Shown here piece by piece: positions 11,096 through 23,060 of a stretch of 64,000 nt of DNA. Position 1 is the stretch's first letter. The number at the start of each line of letters is the position of its first letter. Source of the DNA: Trachythela sp. YZ-2020 (taxonomy: Eukaryota; Cnidaria; Anthozoa; Malacalcyonacea; Clavulariidae); assembly GCA_016169945.1 (NCBI GenBank), contig JADLSH010000333.1, positions 1,488,001-1,552,000 on the forward strand, in the 5' to 3' direction. A model generated the notes under the pieces. The model had not been told where the DNA came from, did not search any database, and saw only the letters and a list, made by a program, of their open reading frames with translations. A program made the translations under genes and the position numbers.

Positions 11096-12839
11096 GTTGC
11101 AAGTGCCTTGTTGTTGATTATTTCAAGTTTTAACGATCTTGAAAACCAGCCACCATCTTGAAAACCTCCCTCTCGTCCATCCCCTTTAGCAACGACCCTG
11201 TCAACATGCAGTGTCTTTTCTGACTTTGCCTTCTTAGTGTACACCACTGCATGTAATGTATTAGATTTCATGATTTTTCTGTTCTCATTTCTATCTATGT
11301 ACATGTATGTACAGGCCATCTGAAAGTTCCAGAAATTTAATTGATTTTGATAATAAGCAAGATATAGATGATGAACCTTCAACTGATTTTGGTGTTGAGC
11401 AAAGTACCCATGATGGAGAGTCAGTCTCCATGCTGAAAGATGTATTCACTGGAAAACTAACAGCTGAAATTGAACAGGCAGTAAGGATGTCCCATGGAAG
11501 TATTACCCTGGCAGCACAGCAGCTTCTGGCAGATTCTGAATGTACAGTACAGTATGAATGAAATTATCTACTGGATCCTTGCAAAATAGAGGGGGAGAAA
11601 GGCCACGTTGCCATGTCAATTCTGCACAAACCCAATGACCAGAAACAGAATATATTTTGGCCTTAATTTAATTATGATCATTTTTTTACAGGAACCAGTA
11701 GTGCAATCCATGTTGACTCAGATTCAGGGTCTGATTCAGAATTAACAAGAAGTCTGTTTACTACAAGTGCAACTTCACCACCCAAAGGGTATTCAACCTT
11801 GAAAGAATTGATGTACTGGCATAAAAAGTTTCTAAATCTGGAAGAAAATGTAAAGCGAATCTGTATTTGCAGGGAAGACTTATGGCATGAGAGTATTGCT
11901 ACTTTTAAGAATCCACAATTTGACTTCACAGCTGCTCCAGTCGTGAGATTTGAAGGTGAATCTGGTATTGATGCAGGGGGAGTGAGACAGGAGTATGGTT
12001 CTCTGTTATGCAAGGAAATATTCTCAGGAAATGCTAATCTATTTGAAGGGAAAGAAGATCTACCCATCTACTCAGTTGATTGCATATATTCAAGACTGTT
12101 CCAACTTGCTGGTAAAATAGTAGCATATTTTATCATACACCTTGATATTGGTATACCATGCTTGAGTCCTGCTGTGTATAACTATATTGCCACTTCATCT
12201 CTTGCTCCTGACTGCTGTTCTGTTGACGATGTTGTTGACTTGGAGCTCAAAGAACTGATCTTGCAGGTACGCACATTATATTTATACCATATTTACTTGT
12301 TTAAGTGCTGAATCACTACTGCTGGATGGTTACAGCCCCTTACACTAATCAACAGGCACCATGCAATGCAGACTCTCATTGTCCATGATGTTGAGCAATG
12401 TCCAATGTTTTTACTGTCTTATGCCATGTGTGTTATGTCTATTTATGAGTAAACCAGTACACCGTAGTGAAGATATGTTTTAACCCATTAGCTTGCAATG
12501 CACCCTACTGTACTTTAGTTTCTATTAATTTCCCTGCAATTTTCCTTCTGACACTAGTACAGTGTTTGGTTAATTGAATTTCCATTGATTTCATATTTCA
12601 GAGCATGGTTCTGCTGGACCGGCCAAGTTTCTCCATTACATGACTTCTCGAGATAGAATACCTCCTCTTCGATTAGAACGCAAAATTGAGATTGAATATT
12701 TTGATAACAGCAATGCAACATTCTTTGCAGACACCTGTTCCTATGTGTTAAAGGTACCTACAGTGCACACAACAATGAGGATTTCCAAGAGAAATTACTT
12801 GAAGCAAGTGACAATTATCTTGGACATGGTTCATTGTAA

Positions 12840-13648
12840 AACGATGTATTATTTGTTGATACAGTAGATCTACTGTTTCAAAAGATGGAGCTAATACAAT
12901 TTTGTTCAGTTCAGTAATAACTGTTGCTTACATGCAACTTTTAGGTTTTGTTGGTATACATGCAATGTAAAAGCATCTGACTGCAAAAGCTGTGAGACTT
13001 TTTTGATGGCATGTATTTATATTTTCTGTAAAGTTTGCTTTTGAAAGCACTAGAGCTTGTTCATGTTGACATTAACCTTTTATATGATCATGTTAAATTC
13101 AGTTTTAGATATAATTAAAAATTGCTATATACTGCAGAGTGTAGTTTTTGTAAGTTTGCAAGAACTGAACTATACTTAATCATATATACAGATATACAGT
13201 TGAGACCTTTTACCATATGTACAGTACTTCTATTCTTTTGTTTCATGGCAAGATTCAATGGGACTGCGACAAGGATGCGCAGTGCATCTGTTTTGGATGT
13301 CCTTCATAATCTGATGTGTCATAAAAACACATAAGATTCTCCAACAAATGTGTGATTACCTAACTAAATGTTGTGAGAAATTGCAGCACTTCTAAATAAA
13401 TATCAACTCCATAAAATTCTGAATTGCGTAGTGGATTTATGGATCGGCTTAACTCATCATAAGCTTCCGGTGTCATGGGCATCTCAGTCTGCGGAACCTC
13501 ACTGATGTGGTTTCATTATAAGTAATTGGACCATTAAATTCTTCTGTCGGATGTGGTTCTTAAAAGACATTTGGAGAACAAAATATTTATACATCCCCCC
13601 CTACAATTAATTAATGGTCATACTGGAATTGGTTGCTCTTATCAGCAA
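12840..13648. other. Gap between convergent HECT and integrase genes
   Basis: Nothing recognisable. AT-rich sequence between the HECT stop codon and the SINE tandem array. Confidence 0.4.
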
Positions 13649-14248
13649 TGCAACTGTTCCTGGTTTACACTCGATAATTTCCATCTACAAAAACCCTTCA
13701 ACTATTATTCAATCGAGTGAGATGCCAACAAAATTTAATATTTACCCATAACCTAACATGGCATTACCATCCTGTATATACATGAACTTGTGGTTAGAGC
13801 TCGACAGCTGGACTCTGTATTTCAGTTGGTTAGAGCGCTGCACCGGAATCGCAGGGCCGCAGGTTCAATTCCTGCCAGGGACCTACAGTTGCATTTTTCG
13901 CAACTGTTCCAGGTTAGGTCTAATAAACGTATAGAATTTACACTCTATAATTTCCATCTACAAAAACCCTTCAACTATTATTCAATCGAGTGAGATGCCA
14001 ACAAAATGTAATATTTACCCATAACCTAACATGGCATTACCATCATATATATATACATGAACTTGTGGTTAGAGCTCGACAGCTGGACTCTGTAGCTCAG
14101 TTGGTTAGAGCGCTGCACCGGAATCGCAGGGCCGCAGGTTCAATTCCTGCCAGGGACCTACAGTTGCATTTTTCGCAACTGTTCCAGGTTAGGTCTAATA
14201 AACGTATAGAATGTACACTCTATAATTTCCATCTACAAAAACCCTTCA
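13649..14248 (+). repeat. Tandem array (274-bp unit) carrying a tRNA-derived SINE
   Basis: Unit boundaries recur at 13667, 13940 and 14215 (ACACTC.ATAATTTCC), giving two full copies and a partial third. Each unit contains a tRNA-like head with an A box (TAGCTCAGTTGGTTAGAGC in the second copy, decayed in the first) and a B box (GGTTCAATTCC), about 13811-13892 and 14085-14160. The anticodon loop lacks the usual U33, so this is a SINE head and not a working tRNA. The array abuts and truncates the integrase reading frame at about 14248. Confidence 0.85.
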
Positions 14249-15575
14249 TACCACGATTCCAAAGCTGTGTTGGTGAACAACCTCTTTCTGTGCTCAATGG
14301 AGATCTATTATATGCCTCATGAAACATGTCAAGATTTCTGTTTATTCTAGGTTGGAATATGTGATGTAAAGCAAACATATGCACTTCATTTGAAGGGTCA
14401 AGTATTCCACAGTTTTCCATGTGATAGAAGAGATTGTAGAAAACAAATGTGCACCCCATGAACAAATTCCTCCAAAGCCTTTCGATTATTTGGTTGTGTA
14501 TGCAATATGACTCCCTCTGTCAGGGCCACGGATGGGGTGATTCAACATGTACATTGCAACCATTGTGTCCCCCCCACCTTTGTCTGACATCACACACGAT
14601 GGTAAGCCATATCTCCGTACTGCAGCTTCAAACTGTTCCAGTACTGTAGAAGCCATGTTATTTGTGGAACAATGAAGAAACACAATCATTCTGGAGAATC
14701 CATCTATCCCACCATGGATTACAAAACGCCATCTGCAATTATAAACATATTTCTCACACACCACTGGGAGCTGCTGCAGCATCAGCCATAAGCTTGACAT
14801 TTATTTATTCACACAACTTCGCCTGTAAGTAACAATTTCATATTAAATGAAGAATGTAGAGTTGCAATGTACTATATACATCTATGCTGGTTATATTACC
14901 TGATGAGTTTGTGGTTACCATCAATATGCCAGAGAGCAAGTGGGCTTGCAACTTGGTAACTCCTTCTATTAATAGCATGTAATCGTAGCACACGTAACAA
15001 TGTCCCTTCTGGATTGACTCTACTCATCCATTCACATATCCTATTTTGTTGAACAACAATTCCCCTTGCTTTAAGAAATCCAGTCATTTGTTTGTAACCG
15101 GTTTCCGGAAACTCGCTAAAATACTATTCATGATTGTGTCCAGATCATGGTCACTCAATGTGCTATAGGCCGATCTTAAGCTCAAGCTATATTGCTGTAG
15201 TCGTCTTTCCACAGTTCGTGAACTTACACCTAGAATATCAGCTATAGCAGGAGTGGTAAAACCTTGCTCCATAAGAAATTCCAACTGTTCCTTCGGAATG
15301 TTAAACTTTGGTCTTCCATGCGTTCCAGGAAAGATCCTTTCTGAACGATAAGTAGTGCAGGTACATGAACACTGACTTGTTAAAGTTACCCTCTGCAGGT
15401 TAATGGACTCAGTTCCATTTCCATCACAACTGTATCTTGTCAGAACATTTATTACCCAATCAAGTCGAAATATTATATAATCCAAGCCGTCTGCATCGTA
15501 GTTTCCCCTTTCCAAATGCCGTTGAATATCAACAATATAACTTCGAACGTGCTCTGCTACCGTTATGGAGGCCAT
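14248..15575 (-). pseudogene. IS3-like DDE integrase of the outer element
   Basis: Two exons: 15575-14900 and 14732-14248. The intron has a good donor (ATCAG|GTAATA) and acceptor (AATTGCAG|A). Exon 1 has an N-terminal helical region, GRPKFNI, a helix-turn-helix (IADILGVSSRTVERRLQQY) and LWHIDGN with the first catalytic Asp. Exon 2 has [19 protein letters not shown] with the second Asp, and [11 protein letters not shown] with the catalytic Glu, then [10 protein letters not shown]. All three acidic residues of the DDE triad are therefore still encoded. Frames break near 15110 (before the KQMTGFLKARG block) and near 14490 (before HNQIIERLW). The C-terminus is cut after LWNRGM by the SINE tandem array; copy A at 1604 extends about 100 residues further. 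In the element it faces the HECT gene tail to tail, and its start lies near the right terminus. Confidence 0.88.
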
Positions 15576-15858
15576 GTTTTATGGGTCATACTCAGTGCTT
15601 CCACTGCCTCAATCGGAATTTCCTGGGTTTAAGCTGTGCTGTTCACTGATAGAGAATATTAAAAAATGTCGATAAATGAAGTAATTAAAATAATTTCCTC
15701 AGTGATATTTCTGGTTTAAATAATCTGGCTAAAATGGACCTCTTTTTTATTTGATCCAAATTTTCTGGTCAGACCGGTCCTAAGCCCAAACGTTTTGTGT
15801 TTCATTTAACAATTTGATCTATCTGACCGGTCTGACCCTGTGTTAATGGAAGCATCCT

Positions 15859-16231
15859 TATGAGGGGTGATCACCGCCAATATAAGTTAATGCTATTATG
15901 CAATTCTGTTTGCAATTATGCAATTCTGTTTGCAATTATGCAATTCTGTTTGCAATTATGCAATTCTGTTTGCAGTTATGCAATTGTGTCTTCAATTCAT
16001 TTTGCTATTTTGCAATTCTACCTGATATTTTGCAATTCGATTTGCAATTTTGACTCACAATTATGCCATATTTGGAATCTGATATTTTGTTTTGGCATTA
16101 TGTTGTGAAATTACATTATGCGGAAATGCCATTCGCCAATATCAACATTCCGCAGCATAGATATTCGGCAGCATCGACATTCGGCAACATCGACATTCGG
16201 CATGACTCGCAGTAGACGAATTTTGGTATTG
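15859..16231 (+). repeat. Left terminal inverted repeat, inner element
   Basis: Contains about five tandem copies of a 20-bp word, CAATTCTGTTTGCAATTATG, at 15898-15990, then variants, then repeated GACATTCGGCA.. words, ending at GTATTGACC. The inverted partner is 28111-28469. It shares the TATGAGGGGT.ATCAC start with the outer element but not the internal word. Confidence 0.9.
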
Positions 16232-16274
16232 ACCGCGAGTTCCTGGAACGAAGCAACAAGCTGCAAATTAAAAC

Positions 16275-16595
16275 ATGGCGGACAGCGAAGCTGATCATGA
16301 AGAGTTTAGAACAGCAGTACGAAACCGTATTAGGCACTGTATTCAAAATATCATGCGCGAGTTAGAGCTGCGTGTTGCAGAGAGCGGAAACCTAGAAAAT
16401 TTACAACAGAGATTAGAGTGGTTGTTGAGTTTGGTTGTACGATATCACCAAACTAATTTAATCGAGGGGTATTTAGTTGATCTTCTTTCTGAAGCACTGG
16501 CATGTTTAACGTACTCTTTCGAAACGGCAAACAATGATGCGGCTGAGCAAACTTTTAGCGGATCTCCAGGAAGACCAAAAATCAACATTCCGTGA
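16275..16595 (+). pseudogene. Integrase N-terminal remnant of the inner element
   Basis: An open frame of 106 residues that starts ATGGCGGACAGCGAAGC just inside the left terminus. It runs through a helical region to FSGSPGRPKINIP and then stops. The GRPKINIP motif matches GRPKFNI and GRPKFDI of the other two integrase copies, where it immediately precedes the helix-turn-helix. Here the helix-turn-helix and the whole DDE core are gone. The next recognisable coding sequence is the 3' end of the HECT gene at 16886, so an internal deletion probably removed the rest. Confidence 0.8.
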
Positions 16596-18020
16596 GCACA
16601 CACAAGACAAGCATGCTATGTCTCAGAAAACAATGAAGCAAAAGTAGAAACTGCAGGCCTTAAAACTGGTAATTTATTTATTGTAACATTGTCAAAAGTT
16701 GTTGGCTATAAACTACTGTATAGGATCTTATTGGCAGTGCAAGTCCTTGTTTTACACAGGCAAGATTTGACTACTATAACAACATAACAAATATTGTAAC
16801 AAAAAATAACACCTTGAGGAGTTCAAATTTGAACTTTAATAATGGACCAAATAAGTAATGTGCAAATGTGATGCAATTCCCAACCTTACGAAAAGGTAAA
16901 CCCCTTTGAACCATGTTTGAGTGCAACATCCATATTCTTCTTGAAGTCATCAAATGTGCTATGTACAACGGGCAAGATGAGGTTGTTGAAACAACACTCT
17001 GCCATCGGCAACTCCAGCTGGGAAGTCTTGTCGAACATCACATTTAGCTTCTCTGAACGTGGAGGTAAAATATTCCATCCAGTCCAGAAACAGCATAAAT
17101 CACATAGCTCAGCGCTATCTAAATGTTAGTAAATAATCTTGAAAAATCGTTAATAATTCATAAGGAAAAATGAAAAGAAATGTATATTTAATCAGTATTT
17201 CGGTGCAGATAACTAACCCTTAGGCACTAACAACATAGTGTAATGTTATTCAAGGGGAATCGTTAAATAGGGTCAATTGTAAATTGTACCTCACATTCAG
17301 CAGTTTATGAATTTTTTAACCAGTTTGTTTTTTTATATTTATTCATTACACATGTCACCATTTTGTTTTTCCCATTCACAACAATTGCACTTGTGAAATT
17401 AATTGGAAAATTATTGAAAAGTACCAGCTACTGCCTTTATTAATCATTGTGCATGGATATGGAAATGTGTAGTTTTTGTAGTAATTCTATATTTCAATAA
17501 AATACTGAAAATGCAAATCATCTTTCAATTGCACACATGGAAGTTACACAATTTTGGTTCATACAGCTGACAAGCCTAACATAAAATATAACACCTTTGG
17601 AGCCTCATAACATTTCGTACCTTCCTTTCGACTTTCAATTACGTCGACGTATTGCTGAAACATGGTCATGACAGGGGCATTCACTTCCAAACCTTCATCT
17701 TGAAATTCAATTCTAGATTTCAATTCGCAACCACGAATATTAGCCTCTTCATAAGTAGGAAATATTACTTCAATTGATTTCGGGTGCTTCTCAATGAAGG
17801 TCTTTAAACCCACTGCTTCCATACCTATCAAGAATGCATAGTAGGCAATAATTCTTCAGCTACAAATTCATGTACAGCTCTACAGGCAAAAGATTATTGT
17901 TAAGTATAATCGATTTAGGGCAAAACTAATCGGTTAATTAAATGATTGATTGGGAGCAGACCTTATTCATAATGACATCACAAGGCGTAATGCTTGCGGG
18001 GAAGTCTGGTCTTAGTACTC

Positions 18021-18167
18021 AATAGACCAGTTCCGAATTACGCTCTAAACCAACACCAGGTCGAGGCTCAGTGCTAAATTCAATACTAAAACATTACAGT
18101 TTCGCACGGAGCCTCGTTTTCAAGATAGTGTCTGTGCCAATGAAATCTAATTAGGAACTGGTCTATT
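18021..18167. mobile_element. Short MITE in HECT intron
   Basis: Inverted ends AATAGACCAGTTCC and GGAACTGGTCTATT, 147 bp apart, in the intron between HECT exons. No coding content. Confidence 0.7.
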
Positions 18168-19481
18168 ACCAGGTTAATTTTTCCCACCATGACTATTAAG
18201 ACCAGCTCTGGTCAACATACATACCAAGCAAAATGTCATCCAGTTCAATCTTCCTTTTTTCTATAATGTTATACATTAGTAGACACTGAACAACCATTGC
18301 TCGATTGAAAGACAAGAGCTCGATATCTACTCCTGCTTCAAGTAAATATGGCAGAATGTTTGACGATATTTCATCTGGCAGTCGTTCAGCAATTGGCAAG
18401 TCCAGAATCTGAAAATGATCGTAAACGTTATGTAGGATAAGTTATTTTGTTACACAAAGTACCGGTATATAATTTTATAAAACCAGATTTTAAACTTCCT
18501 ACAAATATACTATTACTAAGTTCACAATATTCATAGTTAATAATAAAATTATGTGCCCCCATTATTATCGGACTGTCTGAACAAGAATCCAATAATCGGT
18601 CTGACAAATCGGATTGTGTGAATGAGCTCAGCCTTTATGTAGGATATCTAGAAGTATTCAGACCTTGGTCAATGTTATCATGGTCAATGTTATCTGCCCC
18701 AGCCTTCGGTTTGGGTCTATAGAATGCTGTATATCTTGGTGAAATTTTTTACCTCTGTAAGAAGCATCTGCAAGTCAACATCGGGGATATCTTTAATTTC
18801 CAAAGGTGGTGGATTTTATGATATGTCTTGCTTGGTTTCAGACGCGAAATAATGTTTAACAGCATTAGATAACCCACACAATGATGGTCCACCATGTAGG
18901 AAAGCGTGTCCCAAAATTCGCCCAACGGCTCTGAAACTTCCCGTATGTCTCAATGCAGGATTGTGCACAGGTACTTTGTGGTCATCCTCGCCTTCAAAAT
19001 ATATGATGGGTTTTGTAGTAAAACCAATTCCGTCTTGAGCAATTTTTACAGCAAGATGCATAAATTATCTGAGCGGCCCGGCTCCTAGCCCTTCTTCCCC
19101 TTCGAATCGGACACGGGGTCTTGCCAACAAGTTTGTATGCTGGTTTTTGTAGGCGCCTAAGATATCAGCTTTCGTATCTTCTTCACCGTCACTGCGGCAC
19201 ACACTGAACAACTGGCATGGAACACCATTGTCAATTGTTGCTTCTCTGTATAAAGCAATCGATCTGCTAATATCACCTGAGCCTTCATCGCCTTCTGTTG
19301 AACGTTCACCAGATTCGCTGAATACTTGACTTAAGGGCATGTCAAGGAGTTCTTCAATATCACTGTCATCTTCAATAGGCCCATATGGGCTAGCAATTTG
19401 AGTAACTGTATAAGACAGTGAAAGCATATTATTAAATTAGAATCATAGAACCATTGGTGAACAAATTTAACTAAGCAGCGG

Positions 19482-19860
19482 TGTAATCGCATGGTCACCT
19501 CGAATTATTATGTCTCACGAGGGACGATCAACGTTGTATTTCCTTCTATCAGAACTAAACATCCCTTAGGGTTAGCGTGCGAGGTACGATTAGTACTAAT
19601 CGTCCCTCATTTAGCATTCACAAGAGATGATTAAAGCTAATCTCAATGTTTGCTTTAACACTAGAATAAGCACCTAATAATTACGGGATGAATTAATATT
19701 TCTTCTCATCAGCCATAACTGCTCACCGAAGATAATTTGCAAACTACATTTAAATACATCATCATTGAAGCAATACATCAACCAAATTTTCGTTTTAATT
19801 CCCTTAAGTGTCAGTTATAGTACATTGTGTAGTTTGTTTTCTCAGTGACCATGCGATTAC
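19482..19860. mobile_element. MITE with GTAATCGCATGGTCAC termini
   Basis: Starts GTAATCGCATGGTCAC and ends GTGACCATGCGATTAC, about 379 bp, in a HECT intron. Its interior has the palindromic GATTAGTACTAATCGTCCCTC core that recalls the structure at 1150-1215. Confidence 0.75.
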
Positions 19861-21423
19861 GAACGAATCGCATGTTACTTATAATAATTAGATTTGCACT
19901 ATAATTTTGACTGCAATATGGTCTTCCTTAGTACCAAAACTCTTTGCTCACAAGATACCAAAATCCATGGCACTGAATATTATGCATTTGAGAAATACTG
20001 ATCAATCCTATTTTCAGTCACAGTAATGGATAAGGTAATTAGTAGTTTTACTCCTTAAAAACTGCCCATACCGATAGTAATACGAACCTTGTGATCTTTG
20101 GTTAAGGATGATTTCAGTTGCTTCCTCTATATCAAAATTTGATCTGAGAAGTGCTGATCTAAGCGAATCTTCACCACAGTCAGAAAAAATTTCCTGCAGG
20201 GACGGCAGCATTATTGACATCCTTATGTCTTCCACCTTAAATTCAATAATAATGAACAAATTGGAACCAACAAATGTTAATTAAATTTTGAAGGATCAGC
20301 GAACACATTATTTTTTATCACACAACCAGCAAAAAACCTTGATTACAAAAAAAAACCATCTGGGATTGAAAAGCATCTGATACATTTATACAAGCGTGCG
20401 CATAAGTACACTGTAGCCTGTACTTTATTTTTCGTCAAATTGGCTAATTATGATCACGATATATATTCAATTCAATCAGTAAACATCCTAATTTGTTTTG
20501 AAAATTATATAAAAATATGTTTTTTATATAAGATAAAAAATTTATGTTAATTTTCAGTATCATAGATTGAAAGCTCCATTCAACTCAGCTGTTGCTTCAT
20601 TAAATGGAATATTTCATCTCTTCTATTCTAATCAATGTACAAATAGAAACAATTGTCATTTGTATATATACTGTATATATAATATGTTTAGCATAGCTGA
20701 TGCACTAACCTGATCGTTGATCTCAGGATGACTTTCAACTGAAATAGCTGCTTCTTGAGCAGAAACTACTGTTTCATGGCTAGATGTACTTCCAAACCTT
20801 TATATAAGAGAAAACAGTACAGTATAAGTCATCAGAAAGCATGCAACATAAAACATGTCATACAAATCTGTCTAATATAAGGAACTATTTGCATCTGCTA
20901 ACTGCTATGCTTAGATCATTGATCAACAAATCTGTATATAGCAACCAGACTTAATTTTTTGTATCACTTGGGCAACTACATTTCCCCCCCTAAATTTCAA
21001 TCCCTGCTAAATGAAAGGGGATAGGCTAACAATTCATGAGAATGAGGTGCCCAGAAGATATTTCTACAACAGTGTTTATTGTATGTTAACAATTCATCCT
21101 ACCGAACCGAACACAGTCTTCTTGATGTCTGCGCACAAGAGTTATTGGTACACATTCACCACACTTTAGGCATGAAACTTTTGGAGCATCCTCAGCATCC
21201 TAAGACATGCAATAATTAAAAATATATAAATTCTAATAGTAGCAATTATGAAAATTATGGCAGGTATCATGTCATCTACACAATCGATCGAATAGATTTG
21301 CCATTATAAAAATTGTCACATAAAAGTTGTTTGTGTAGACGGACCACCTTGCCATATAATATTAGTTAAGTTGCATCTAAAAATTATCCGTTACTGAACA
21401 ATTCTTGGGTTGCACTTGTCGTC

Positions 21424-21764
21424 ATGGCAGCCATGTTGGAGGTACTTTAACAGAATAATTCATTAGTAGCTATTGTATTCACAGGCAGCCCAAGCGTACT
21501 CTATGTATTATTTAATATTTTACATAAAATTTTCAATCATTTACATAATAAAATATACATAATTTTCGCGAGAATCAAATATTAGGTATTAAAAATCGGT
21601 AAACTATTCTTACTTTCGAATGTTTTTGATCTTGTTGTGTGCCTTGAGCACTGTTGCGGCGGAACTTTTAACACTTTAACAAATTACTTTAATGAATACA
21701 TAGAGTACGCTTGGGCTGCTGTGTTGTATTTGGATCATGTTTTCCTTCAACATGGCTGCCATTT
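21424..21764. mobile_element. MITE with ATGGCAGCCATGTTGGA termini
   Basis: Inverted ends ATGGCAGCCATGTTGGA and CAACATGGCTGCCAT. Inner inverted blocks (CAGCCCAAGCGTACTCTATG and its complement) continue the pairing. It lies in the first large HECT intron. Confidence 0.75.
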
Positions 21765-21794
21765 CTTTGTCATCTCCAGGGACTGATCGAGGGT

Positions 21795-21893
21795 GAATCA
21801 CTCCAAAAAAAGCGTACAAGATTTTTAGTGACTTTTTAGGGATTTCTGTTCAAGGTGTACGAGCTTTTTTGGAGTGATACGCCCCTCGGGACC
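21795..21893. repeat. Small foldback repeat
   Basis: GAATCACTCCAAAAAAAGC and GCTTTTTTGGAGTGATAC form a hairpin about 100 bp across, in the same intron as the neighbouring MITE. Confidence 0.7.
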
Positions 21894-23060
21894 ATGGTGG
21901 AAAGTTTGTTTTTGCTGTGCCAGAGATTTACGATTTTCTACGGCAAAATATACCGAGAACGGTTGTATGTCACGCCAGAGATCTCCGGTGCAACCGACAA
22001 ACTTTCCACAGAGGCCTTGGGACGGATTGCAACCATCAATACAGTAATAAAATATTTTACCTCATACTGGTCTTTGTTTTCCGTTTCTTCCGGAGTTGTG
22101 TCAAGATCACATTGAATTGGCCGCACATAAAGTAGAGCTTGACCAATTCCAGAGGACGTCCTGAGATATTCAACAGAATATCTGACTGGTGGCGGCTGGA
22201 TCAAAATAAGTTGATTTCCTGTTGCACCACGTCTCAGCAATTCGAAGCCCCCACCCCACATCAGTTTAGAAAACGCTTCTTCAAGTGTTTCTTTGAATGA
22301 TTTGGGGTCCCCCTTCGCGTTAAAACGAATTTTCGTTCGTCCTAAACCAGCTCTCTGAAGAACCGCTTTTAGCTCTCGATTTGGTGTGACCAGTTGCGAT
22401 GAGCTAGCCAGGCAGAACACTTCGTGTGTCCAGGTTTCTTCTTTAGCTTGGCGAGAGCTAGCTGCGTGTTGTCGCTGCCTCCTGTTATTCCTAATTGGCC
22501 TACCCGTGCCCCTATTCAAACCGGGAGAAGAATAACTGCCTCTGCTGTAGGGACTAAAAAGCGACTGGAAGTTGCGTAAAACATTCTGGTTGTTGTTTAC
22601 AGGTGTGGATTGAATAGTCTGAACCGGCGAGGGCTGAATGCTACCACTTGATCCTGTAGGTGTACTTGTGTTCAAGCTTGTGTTAGTTCTATTCACTGTA
22701 GTCGGAGGCAAATTCGATGCCTCAACACCAGACTGCAGAGTGTGGCAAGTGCACACCCGAGAAATTTTTCGTTCAACTGCCGTGTACACTTGGAGTAAAA
22801 TGAACTCAATTATTTAAACAACGATCGGTTAAATAATACAGTAATTCACTACCTTTTTACTGCAATTTTTCCTAGTTGCTAGTTCCAGGAATCCAGGGCA
22901 CAATGTTTCCTGTCCGTAATCCGTATGACCGTATTTGTTTAATATATTAAATTAAATTAATCAATATTTAATATGAAATATTAACTACAAAATAGTACAA
23001 ATGTAAGGAACAGTTCAGACAACTTCATATGACTGAAATAGTTATTCAGTTGTCAGTTGA

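Larger units (their letters stand above)
8227..12839 (+). pseudogene. HECT-type E3 ubiquitin ligase-like gene of the outer element
   Basis: Five exons with consensus splice sites: 8227-8904, 9928-10022, 11315-11541, 11692-12266 and 12602-12839. Exon 1 has ENFRSLFSPYG and THKFFCLATTT blocks shared with the inner copy. Exon 2 encodes a small zinc-binding-like module (KCMKCEVDV, then RSHHC). Exon 3 encodes a CUE/UBA-like helical segment (LKDVFTGKLTAEIEQAV) that may bind ubiquitin. Exon 4 is the HECT N-lobe (VVRFEGESGIDAGGVRQEYG). Exon 5 has the C-lobe with the expected thioester Cys in ADTCSYVLK (codon 12736-12738) and ends in NNEDFQEKLLEA about 25 residues later. HECT proteins pass ubiquitin from that Cys to a target. 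Damage: TAG at 8347-8349, TGA replacing a Trp before THKFF, frameshifts near 8815 and after the active site near 12757. Exons matching the inner copy's 18225-18408 and 17621-17824 are absent. Closest known group is the G2E3-like HECT family, by pattern only. Confidence 0.85.
16886..22789 (-). pseudogene. HECT-type E3 ubiquitin ligase-like gene of the inner element
   Basis: Exons inferred from splice sites and from the outer copy: 22789-22061, 21199-21103, 20797-20710, 20235-20088, 19405-18753, 18408-18225, 17824-17621 and 17107-16886. The first has a Ser/Thr/Pro-rich region, NFQSLFSPYSRG, a basic RRQRQ patch and WTHEVFCLASSS. The second is a zinc-knuckle-like module (CLKCGECVPITLVRRHQEDC). 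The fourth is a CUE-like helical domain (LPSLQEIFSDCGEDSLRSAL). The fifth to eighth form HECT: RVRFEGEEGLGAGPLR, then RHTGSFRAVGRILGHAF, FWTGWNILPP, and the active-site region ECCFNNLILP (Cys codons 16991-16996), ending FTFS. Damage: TAA at 19062-19064 where the family usually has Glu, TAA at 18813-18815, and a one-base frameshift near 17013. Splice sites and domain order are otherwise intact, so inactivation looks recent. An extra 5' exon may lie at 27795. Confidence 0.88.

Noticed and set aside
10843..11382. 179-aa minus-strand ORF
   Set aside because: It crosses the HECT exon 3 boundary antisense and its Thr/Leu repeat comes from the TTAGGG-like tract; no conserved protein pattern.
14085..14160. 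Functional tRNA gene
   Set aside because: A and B boxes are present, but the anticodon loop lacks U33, the anticodon stem has a mismatch, and the unit is tandemly repeated with SINE-like flanks, so it is a tRNA-derived SINE.
15898..16010. CRISPR array from the 20-bp repeats
   Set aside because: Copies are directly adjacent without spacers, inside transposon termini of a eukaryotic genome.
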